Made by a program: the position numbers and the translations under genes
Shown: positions 46,094 through 52,574 of the stretch, one piece after another
Numbering within the stretch: position 1 is the stretch's first letter
How the letters are laid out: every line of letters begins with the position of its first letter
Source: Methylotenera sp.
Lineage (GTDB): Bacteria; Pseudomonadota; Gammaproteobacteria; Burkholderiales; Methylophilaceae
Direction: 5' to 3'
Length of the DNA stretch: 52,574 bases
NCBI GenBank assembly: GCA_028688575.1
Contig: JAQTXW010000011.1
Location: 1-52,574 of the forward strand
Notes under the pieces: model-generated
What the model was told of the DNA's origin: nothing
The model's input: the letters and a program-made list of their open reading frames with translations, nothing else
Databases searched by the model: none

Positions 46094-47257
46094 ATGCGTA
46101 ATTGGTTGCTCCCCGAGTACATTGAAGATGTGTTGCCAGCACAGGCGGCACGCATAGAGATGATGCGACGCAAGTTGCTGGATTTATTCAGGGTACATGG
46201 GTATCAGTATGTGATTCCTCCTATGCTGGAATATATGGAATCCCTGATTACAGGCGCTGGCCATGATTTGGACATTGCCACCTTTAAAGTGGTGGATCAA
46301 CTAACAGGGCGGCTGATGGGTGCCCGCGCAGATATGACGCCTCAGGCAGCCAGAATTGATGCACATTTGCTTAATCAAACAGGGGTTACGCGCTTATGTT
46401 ACTCAGGCAGTGTGTTGCGTACAAAGCCTGATGGATTGGCGTTGAGCAGAGAACCCTTGCAAATCGGCGCCGAGTTATATGGGCATGCAGGGATTGAGAG
46501 TGATATCGAGATCCAGTGCCTGCTGGTAAAAGCGTTGCGTGCCATTGGTATTGAGCATGTGCTTGTAGACTTTAGCCATGTGAATATATTTGGTAGCCTG
46601 GTTGAAGCCAGCCAGATGACACCGCAGTTGGAGCAGGATTTGTTTGCCGCGCTGCAAAGTAAAGACCAGTCTGAGGTGCGAGCGTTAGCCAAAAATCTCA
46701 ATCAAACCACACGCGAAGCTTTGCTGCATTTAACCGAGTTAAATGGTGACCAAAGTGTTTTGTTTAAGGCTGCAAAAGTTTTACCCGACACACCTGCTAT
46801 TGGGCAAGCGCTAAATGATTTGGCGCATGTGGGTAAAGTGCTTGATAGTCTTGGAGTGAATGTAAGTTTTGACTTGAGTGAGTTGCGCGGATATCACTAT
46901 CACAGCGGTATTGTATTTGCGGCTTATGCGCAAGGTTACAAAGGGCCGTTGGCACTTGGTGGGCGTTACGATGAGGTGGGTAAGTCGTTTGGACGTGCAC
47001 GTCCTGCAACAGGATTTAGCTTTGATTTGCGAGGGATAGCAACCGCTTTGCCACCAGCTGATCTGCCCAAAGCTATTTTTTCCCCTGCCATCGTTGATGC
47101 TGCCCTTGTGGCAAAAGTGGATGCGCTAAGAGCCGAAGGCTATGTTGTGGTTCAGGCATTGCCTGGCGTAGCACATGATATGGATGAGTTAAATTGTGAT
47201 AAAAAACTAGCACATTTCAACTCAGGGTGGCATATCGTCGATATCGATAAAGTTTGA
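46094..47257 (+). CDS. hisZ: ATP phosphoribosyltransferase regulatory subunit
   Basis: From ATG 46094 the protein has 387 residues (MRNWLLPEYIEDVLPAQAAR), the usual beginning of the family. GTG codons at 46082 and 46088 are alternatives. It is a HisRS-like protein without an anticodon domain that activates short-form HisG. Class II motifs are visible (RADMTPQAARID, GGRYDEVGKSFGRARPATGF). The true HisS is elsewhere in the window, so this is not a second histidine-tRNA ligase. Confidence 0.93.
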   Translation: MRNWLLPEYIEDVLPAQAARIEMMRRKLLDLFRVHGYQYVIPPMLEYMESLITGAGHDLDIATFKVVDQLTGRLMGARADMTPQAARIDAHLLNQTGVTRLCYSGSVLRTKPDGLALSREPLQIGAELYGHAGIESDIEIQCLLVKALRAIGIEHVLVDFSHVNIFGSLVEASQMTPQLEQDLFAALQSKDQSEVRALAKNLNQTTREALLHLTELNGDQSVLFKAAKVLPDTPAIGQALNDLAHVGKVLDSLGVNVSFDLSELRGYHYHSGIVFAAYAQGYKGPLALGGRYDEVGKSFGRARPATGFSFDLRGIATALPPADLPKAIFSPAIVDAALVAKVDALRAEGYVVVQALPGVAHDMDELNCDKKLAHFNSGWHIVDIDKV

Positions 47258-47363
47258 TGATGGCTCGTGATGCTATTTAAATCGCAAAGTAGCAGTGTGA
47301 TTCTTTAGCAGTAATTAACGTTTTATTTTTAATAAATAATTTTCAGTAAAAAGTTCTCAATAT

Positions 47364-48698
47364 ATGGCAAAAAATTTAGCAAAAAATGTGGTCGTCATTG
47401 GCACGCAATGGGGTGATGAAGGTAAAGGTAAAATCGTTGACTGGCTAACCGACCATGCACAAGGTGTGGTGCGTTTTCAGGGTGGGCACAACGCAGGACA
47501 TACCTTGGTTGTGGGTCAAGGCGATGCGCAGCGCGTATACAAGTTAAATTTAGTGCCATCAGGCATAGTGCGTGCGGGTGTTAATTGCTACATAGGCAAT
47601 GGTGTTGTGCTGGATGCAGGGCACTTGCTAACTGAGATTGCCGCACTGGAAAAAGACGGGCTTGAAGTTAAAAGCCGCCTCAAGGTGAGTTCAGGGTGTC
47701 CGCTGATCATGAGTCATCATGTAGCGGTAGACCAGGCACGCGAAGCAAAACGCGGTGCGGATAAAAAAATTGGTACGACAGGTAAGGGTATAGGCCCCAC
47801 CTATGAAGATAAAGTGGCACGCCGCGCCTTGCGCGTATATGACTTGTTTTATCCAGAGCGCTTTGCTGATAAATTGCGCGAAGTGATGGATTATCATAAT
47901 TTTGTGCTCACGCATTATCTGGATGCAAAAGCGGTTGATTTTAATCAGCAGTATGATGCCAGCATGCAGCATGCCGTTGCATTAAAACCCATGGTGACGG
48001 ACATTTCTGCCGAGTTGTATGCGGCAAATGCTAGAGGTGAAAATCTGTTGTTTGAAGGTGCGCAAGGCACATTGTTAGATATTGATCACGGCACTTATCC
48101 TTATGTGACATCCAGTAATTGTATTGCAGGGCAGGCAGCGGGCGGCACGGGCGTGGGGGCGAATATGCTGCATTACGTGTTGGGGATTACTAAAGCCTAT
48201 ACCACACGCGTGGGTGGGGGGCCTTTCCCCAGTGAATTAGATATCGAGACTCTTGGTGCACCTGGCACGCAAATGTCAATAAAAGGTCAAGAAATTGGCA
48301 CGGTAACCAAACGCAAACGCCGTTGTGGCTGGTTTGATGCAGCAGCTTTGCGCCGTTCTGCCATGATTAACGGTTTAACAGGATTGTGTATCACTAAACT
48401 TGATGTGTTAGACGGCATTAATGCGCTTAATATTTGTGTAGGCTACGAGTTGGACGGCAAAAAGGTCGATGTTCTCCCGATTGGTGCAGATGATGTCGCA
48501 GGCTGCAAACCAATTTACGAAACGGTTCCTGGTTGGTCTGAGAGTACCTTTGGTGTAAAAACTTGGGATGGCTTACCTAAAAATGCCCAAAACTACCTGA
48601 AGCGTCTGGAAGTTTTATGCGGTGTACCTATTGCGATTGTTTCTACTGGCCCAGAGCGTGATGAAACCATTGTGATTGAACATCCTTTTAGCATGTAA
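47364..48698 (+). CDS. purA: Adenylosuccinate synthetase
   Basis: This 444-residue enzyme joins IMP and aspartate with GTP on the way to AMP. The phosphate loop [16 protein letters not shown] (about 13-28) and its Asp and His residues ([10 protein letters not shown]) are intact. [20 protein letters not shown] and [15 protein letters not shown] are conserved. It follows hisZ by 106 bases. It is followed after 21 bases by an unknown gene that leads into the cofactor cluster. Confidence 0.97.
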   Translation: MAKNLAKNVVVIGTQWGDEGKGKIVDWLTDHAQGVVRFQGGHNAGHTLVVGQGDAQRVYKLNLVPSGIVRAGVNCYIGNGVVLDAGHLLTEIAALEKDGLEVKSRLKVSSGCPLIMSHHVAVDQAREAKRGADKKIGTTGKGIGPTYEDKVARRALRVYDLFYPERFADKLREVMDYHNFVLTHYLDAKAVDFNQQYDASMQHAVALKPMVTDISAELYAANARGENLLFEGAQGTLLDIDHGTYPYVTSSNCIAGQAAGGTGVGANMLHYVLGITKAYTTRVGGGPFPSELDIETLGAPGTQMSIKGQEIGTVTKRKRRCGWFDAAALRRSAMINGLTGLCITKLDVLDGINALNICVGYELDGKKVDVLPIGADDVAGCKPIYETVPGWSESTFGVKTWDGLPKNAQNYLKRLEVLCGVPIAIVSTGPERDETIVIEHPFSM

Positions 48699-48719
48699 AC
48701 TCGGCTAGGTTTTTCATGT

Positions 48720-49361
48720 ATGAATAAAATATTACCTGAAATGCCAACATTAACTGGTGAGTTTTATGCGCCTGTCATGCCGATGTGGCTTGCGAATGCT
48801 TTAAGAATATTTTCCTTATTATTTTCATTAGGTGTTGCTTGGCTTGGTTTTCATGATTGGTCAAGCATGCCTACGTTTGCCAAAGTGATAGTTTGTATAT
48901 TGGCGCCCGCTTTTTTCTTAATATCGCTAAGCTCCAAAAAAGGTTGGGCTACTTATGCCCTCAATCCATTTTTTTTAGCTGATAACGCTGGCATGTATTT
49001 TAGACATAAAGATGCTTTTACAACATTTATAGGCAACAATAACCAAGAAAAAAAAGCAAAATCAAAACAATGGTTATTCGTTAATTGGACTAATATTAAA
49101 AACATTAGAGTGGCCAGAATTATCACTGAAGATGGAAATGCTAAATGTGCCGCGTTTGACATAAACGCAAATGAAGAAGAAGTTAAGGCATTTTTTATTG
49201 ATGATTTAGCTGATAAAAAACCGATACAAACAGGGATGAAAGCGGTTTGTTTTTACTATCAAGCTTTACCTTCGCCCAGTAAAGTGGTGGCGCAATTGCA
49301 AGCAATGTCAAAACCTAATCAGCAGACTTACCTAAGAGAAAAGTATAATCGAGCACGTTAA
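48720..49361 (+). CDS. Unknown membrane protein leading the cofactor cluster
   Basis: This 213-residue protein has two hydrophobic stretches (about 27-45 and 54-72), then a soluble part of about 140 residues (SKQWLFVNWTNIKNIRVARI, then a KAVCFYYQALPSPSKVVAQ stretch). I do not recognise a family. Its stop codon is followed directly by the ATG of the dmrB-like gene, so they are surely co-translated or co-transcribed. It is AT-richer than purA. A structural role in cofactor synthesis is only a guess from position. Confidence 0.65.
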   Translation: MNKILPEMPTLTGEFYAPVMPMWLANALRIFSLLFSLGVAWLGFHDWSSMPTFAKVIVCILAPAFFLISLSSKKGWATYALNPFFLADNAGMYFRHKDAFTTFIGNNNQEKKAKSKQWLFVNWTNIKNIRVARIITEDGNAKCAAFDINANEEEVKAFFIDDLADKKPIQTGMKAVCFYYQALPSPSKVVAQLQAMSKPNQQTYLREKYNRAR

Positions 49362-49910
49362 ATGCAAGAAAATCAACGTTTAGCATGGGCAATTACAGGC
49401 TCAGGACATTATTTGCGTGAGTCGCTGGCGATATTGAATACGCTGGACAATGTAGATGTCTTTTTGAGCAGAGCAGCGGCCGAGATTATTCAGCAGTATG
49501 GCTTTCAGCCATTGCTCAGCGCCAATAACCATCGCGTCTATCAGGACAAAACCGCCAGTAGCGTGCCTGTTGAATTGTTTTACCAGGGAAAATACCACAC
49601 TCTAGTCATTGCGCCTGCAACCTCTAATACAATTGCCAAAATGGCTTACGGATTTTCAGATAGCCTGGTGACCAACCTCTATGCACAAGCAGGAAAAACG
49701 CGCGTGCCTAGTATTGTCTTTGCCTGTGACACTGCGCCAGAGTTAGAGTCAGAGGCGCCGCGCGATCACATCGTTAAGGTTTACCCCCGCAGAATTGATT
49801 TGGATAACATTGCCAAGCTAAAAACTTTTGAAGCAACTTGTGTTGTAGATACGATGCAAAGTTTGCGTGATAGCATACAACAGCACTGCCAGCAGGCATT
49901 GCTGTCTTAA
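49362..49910 (+). CDS. dmrB: Flavoprotein dihydromethanopterin reductase-like (DmrB/AfpA family)
   Basis: This 182-residue flavoprotein begins ITGSGHYLRESLAIL (about 10-24), followed by VDVFLSRAAAEIIQQYG. PATSNTIAKMAYGFSDSLVTN and IVFACDTAPE are typical of the archaeoflavoprotein group. Paraburkholderia DmrB of this family reduces dihydromethanopterin with FMN. It would complete H4MPT synthesis in this organism. The symbol is by family resemblance, since AfpA homologues with other roles are known. Confidence 0.72.
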   Translation: MQENQRLAWAITGSGHYLRESLAILNTLDNVDVFLSRAAAEIIQQYGFQPLLSANNHRVYQDKTASSVPVELFYQGKYHTLVIAPATSNTIAKMAYGFSDSLVTNLYAQAGKTRVPSIVFACDTAPELESEAPRDHIVKVYPRRIDLDNIAKLKTFEATCVVDTMQSLRDSIQQHCQQALLS

Positions 49911-49913
49911 AAC

Positions 49914-51386
49914 ATGGCGAACAATCTACTTTTCTTAACGGGAAAGCTAGCCGAAAAGAGCCTGCATAAAGTGTTAAATGAGGTGCAGAGTAACCCTAAA
50001 ACTCCACCATTTAAATACCGTGTCGAGCAAATTGGCGTTTCAGTTGCAGCATTGATGACGCCAGATCTCATTGCGCGTAGGTTAAAAGAAGCGGGCAGTG
50101 CCGATAAGATCATCGTGCCTGGCCTGTGTCAGGGCGATTTAAGCGTGCTGGAAAAGCAGTATGGCGTTCCTGTAGAGCGGGGCCCAGCAGACCTGAAAGA
50201 TTTGCCCCAGTATTTTGGGCATGCTGGTGTGGCGCCTGATTTAAGTCAGTATCAAGTGAAGATTTTTGCCGAAATAGTCGATGCCCCTGATTTAACGATT
50301 GCGCAGATTGTGCAAAAAGCCGAATGGTTTCAAGCGCAAGGCGCCAATGTCATTGATTTAGGCTGTTTGCCAGCCGTACCTTTCCCCCATCTGGCCGAAG
50401 CGATTCAAGCGCTTAAAGGCGCTGGTTTTGATGTCAGTGTTGATTCATTAAATCCTGACGATTTACTCACAGCTGGGCGTGCAGGTGCTGATTACCTGTT
50501 AAGCCTGACAGAAAAGACAATATGGATAGCAGAAGAGGTGGCTGCTACCCCTGTTTTAATTCCAGCACAGCCACATAGTTTACCTTCGTTATATCGTGCT
50601 ATTGACGCTTGCCTCAAGCGCAACAAGCCCTTTATTGCAGATGCTATTTTAGATCCGATTCATTTTGGCTTAGTTAACTCTATTGTGCGCTATCAGAAAC
50701 TACGCAAAAAATATCCGAAAATTCAGGTGATGATGGGTGTTGGCAACTTGACGGAGCTGACAGATGCTGACACCACAGGGATTAATGCATTGCTGTTTGG
50801 CATGATCAGCGAGTTGAATATTAATGCAGTATTGGCGACTTCAGTCAGCCCGCATGCGGTCAATGCGATTGCAGAAGCAGACATTGCAAGGCGTACCATG
50901 TATGCCGCCAAGCGGGATGATCGCCTGCCGAGAGGCTATAGTGCAGGTTTACTATCATTACATGACAGGCGACCTTTTACCTATACAGCAGATGAAATTA
51001 GCGAAATTGCCAGTCAGATTAAAGACCCGAGTTTTCGCATTCAGGTGAGTGAGCAGGGTATTCACATTTATAATCGCGATGGTATCCATCAGGCGACGGA
51101 TCCATTCACGCTTTACCCTAAACTGAAAGTCGAGGATGATGCCTCACATGCCTTTTATTTAGGTGTAGAATTGGCGCGCGCGCAGATTGCATGGCAGCTT
51201 AAAAAGCGTTATGTACAAGATCAAATACTTGAGTGGGGCGTGAACAGTCAATATCATGCGCCAGAAGCTAAAACGGCGCATCGTGAAGCATCCATTAAGG
51301 AAAAACGCGAGAAACAGCAAGCACGAGTTAAAGATGCACCTGTGCTTAAGCCCATGGCTAAAGCGGATGAAAGTCAAAAATCATGA
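49914..51386 (+). CDS. Dihydropteroate synthase-related protein
   Basis: This 490-residue protein resembles the dihydropteroate-synthase-like family of methanogens and H4MPT-using methylotrophs (TIGR00284, related to MJ0107). A TIM-barrel-like domain is visible with GANVIDLGCLPAVPFPHLAE and DVSVDSLNPDDL (about 142-187). The N-terminal 120 residues and the Lys-rich C-terminus are specific to the group. The exact step is not established. It lies three bases after the flavoprotein gene and overlaps the next gene by four. Confidence 0.8.
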   Translation: MANNLLFLTGKLAEKSLHKVLNEVQSNPKTPPFKYRVEQIGVSVAALMTPDLIARRLKEAGSADKIIVPGLCQGDLSVLEKQYGVPVERGPADLKDLPQYFGHAGVAPDLSQYQVKIFAEIVDAPDLTIAQIVQKAEWFQAQGANVIDLGCLPAVPFPHLAEAIQALKGAGFDVSVDSLNPDDLLTAGRAGADYLLSLTEKTIWIAEEVAATPVLIPAQPHSLPSLYRAIDACLKRNKPFIADAILDPIHFGLVNSIVRYQKLRKKYPKIQVMMGVGNLTELTDADTTGINALLFGMISELNINAVLATSVSPHAVNAIAEADIARRTMYAAKRDDRLPRGYSAGLLSLHDRRPFTYTADEISEIASQIKDPSFRIQVSEQGIHIYNRDGIHQATDPFTLYPKLKVEDDASHAFYLGVELARAQIAWQLKKRYVQDQILEWGVNSQYHAPEAKTAHREASIKEKREKQQARVKDAPVLKPMAKADESQKS

Positions 51387-51958
51387 TTTATGAAACTATC
51401 GTGAGCACTGTAGATGGAGAGGGCAATGCGCATGTGACACCCTTTGGCATACAGCTAAGTGATGGACTAGTGATTATTTCACCCTACAAACCGTCGAGAA
51501 CCTTAGATAATATACTGGCCACAGGCTATGCTGTGGTGAATGTTGTTGATGATGTGCGCCTATTTGCAGCTGCGCTGACGGGGCGTCCTGCGGGTGATTT
51601 ATTACCTGCTGAGAGGATGTCGGGTTTTAGGTTGGCTGATGGGTTGTCACACAAAGAGCTGAAACTGGTGAAGGTGCAGGACGATGCTATCCGTCCGCGA
51701 CTATCTTTAGCGCTTGTGCATGAGGTTCAGCACCGCGCATTCCAGGGGTTTAATCGTGCACAAGCTGCCGTGATTGAATTGGCGGTGCTGGTAAGTCGAT
51801 TAAAAAGGCTACCCCTGGATAAAATTACAAACGAATTGGATTACTTGAAGATTGCGATTGATAAAACCGCAGGACCACGTGAGCTGGAAGCGTGGCAATG
51901 GCTGGCAGAGGCAGTTGAAAACCACAAAGCCGCCTTAAATTTGGAAAATCTTGCTTAA
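51383..51958 (+). CDS. DUF447 family protein, H4MPT-associated
   Basis: This 191-residue protein is of the DUF447 (COG2457) family. Its N-terminus, YETIVSTVDGEGNAHVTPFG, resembles flavin-reductase-like split barrels, with a helical C-terminal part. These genes occur with H4MPT synthesis clusters in archaea and methylotrophs. The biochemical role is unknown. The ATG overlaps the upstream stop by four bases. Confidence 0.82.
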   Translation: MIYETIVSTVDGEGNAHVTPFGIQLSDGLVIISPYKPSRTLDNILATGYAVVNVVDDVRLFAAALTGRPAGDLLPAERMSGFRLADGLSHKELKLVKVQDDAIRPRLSLALVHEVQHRAFQGFNRAQAAVIELAVLVSRLKRLPLDKITNELDYLKIAIDKTAGPRELEAWQWLAEAVENHKAALNLENLA

Positions 51959-52015
51959 ACTCGCGCTTAATTTTTAGTCAATAGCTTAACTAAGCTAACA
52001 AAGAAATAGTTTTAA

Positions 52016-52574
52016 ATGACACAATTACTAGTAAGTGTAACTAATGTGAAAGAAGCGTATCTCGCGCTGACACATGGCGCAGATTTGATTGATTTAAAAG
52101 ATCCCGCCAGTGGTGCGCTGGGTGCATTGCCAGATGTGGTAATTAAAAAGGTGGCAGCTTTTGTACACGCAGCCTCGGCGCGAGATACTCAACGTGACGC
52201 TATTCTGGTGAGCGCCACCATAGGTGACTTGCCTATGCAGGCTGACCTGATTGCATCTCGGGTATCTGCCTTAGCCAAAACAGGGGTGGATATTGTCAAA
52301 ATTGGTTTTTTTGCAGCACCTGACTATGCTGCATGTTTGGCTGCTTTAAGGCCCATGACTGTGGGCGGAAAAAAAATAATCGCAGTTTTATTTGCAGAAT
52401 ACACTTACCCAGTTGAATTGCTGGCACAGATAAAATCTGCTGGATTTTACGGCGTGATGATAGATACAGCGCATAAAAACGGTAAAACGGTTTTGGACTA
52501 CTATACGGAAACACAGCTGCACGATTTTGCCAGTCTTGCGCTATCGAACGACTTATTTTATGGTCTGGCAGGCT
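52016..52574 (+). CDS. mfnB: (5-formylfuran-3-yl)methyl phosphate synthase, 5' part
   Basis: This gene begins at ATG 52016 and runs off the right edge after 186 codons. The DUF556/MfnB family makes 4-HFC-P, the furan of methanofuran, from two molecules of glyceraldehyde-3-phosphate. The active-site Lys is in GADLIDLKDPASGALGA (about 21-37, Lys28), and DTAHKNGKTVLDYY (about 150-163) holds the second conserved Lys. Its presence fits the use of methylofuran by the Fhc complex encoded at 8091-13483. The final 50 or so residues are missing. Confidence 0.9.
   Translation, partial: MTQLLVSVTNVKEAYLALTHGADLIDLKDPASGALGALPDVVIKKVAAFVHAASARDTQRDAILVSATIGDLPMQADLIASRVSALAKTGVDIVKIGFFAAPDYAACLAALRPMTVGGKKIIAVLFAEYTYPVELLAQIKSAGFYGVMIDTAHKNGKTVLDYYTETQLHDFASLALSNDLFYGLAG

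Noticed and set aside
46082-47257. A second histidine-tRNA ligase
   Set aside because: HisRS-like but lacking an anticodon-binding domain, and next to purA as hisZ usually is; true hisS is at 18362.

Overview
The window looks like a chromosome segment of a methylotrophic betaproteobacterium of the family Methylophilaceae; a Methylotenera-like organism fits best. This is inferred from gene content and order and has not been tested by a database search. Two sets of C1-transfer genes point that way: a complete formyltransferase/hydrolase complex operon (fhcB-fhcA-[PNPOx]-fhcD-fhcC) and, at the right edge, genes for tetrahydromethanopterin and methylofuran synthesis (dmrB-like, a dihydropteroate-synthase-related gene, DUF447, mfnB). 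The fhc genes use the cofactors that the second set helps to make. The housekeeping blocks have proteobacterial order: ndk-rlmN-pilW-rodZ-ispG-hisS...yfgM-bamB-der, bamD<>rluD-pgeF, and hfq-hflX-hflK-hflC-hisZ-purA.

Layout. 1-4640: the 3' part of a large RTX/VWA adhesin and a TolC-type outer-membrane protein with an extra C-terminal domain, probably a type I secretion locus. 4883-8090: tRNA-Leu(UAA), then an AT-rich segment carrying a HigB/HigA-type toxin-antitoxin pair and a Fic protein. The segment ends in an imperfect copy of the tRNA 3' end, so it looks like a small island or its remnant. 8091-13483 (minus): the fhc operon, with an FMN-binding-type (PNPOx) gene between fhcA and fhcD. 13625-24849: ndk through der, with two peptide-type ABC ATPase genes inserted between hisS and yfgM. 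24865-30490: bamD, rluD, pgeF, a ZIP metal transporter, rimO and two small membrane proteins.

30560-32072: four small minus-strand genes without a recognised function apart from a glycine-zipper lipoprotein. 32125-38806: a TetR regulator divergent from a three-gene RND efflux operon, with two inverted-repeat operators between them that resemble AcrR sites. 38825-40558: a 577-residue protein of unknown function with a PilZ-like motif. 40814-48698: gltX, hfq, hflX, hflK, hflC, a DUF2065 gene, hisZ and purA. 48720-52574: a small membrane protein gene abutting the pterin/furan cofactor cluster, which runs off the right edge.

The most notable observations are the PNPOx gene inside the fhc operon, the tRNA-Leu island with att-like ends, a cluster of five alternating GCGGTRAT sites over the fic start, the TolC fusion, and the ABC ATPase pair that interrupts an otherwise conserved gene order. 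No CRISPR array, insertion sequence or integrase was seen.
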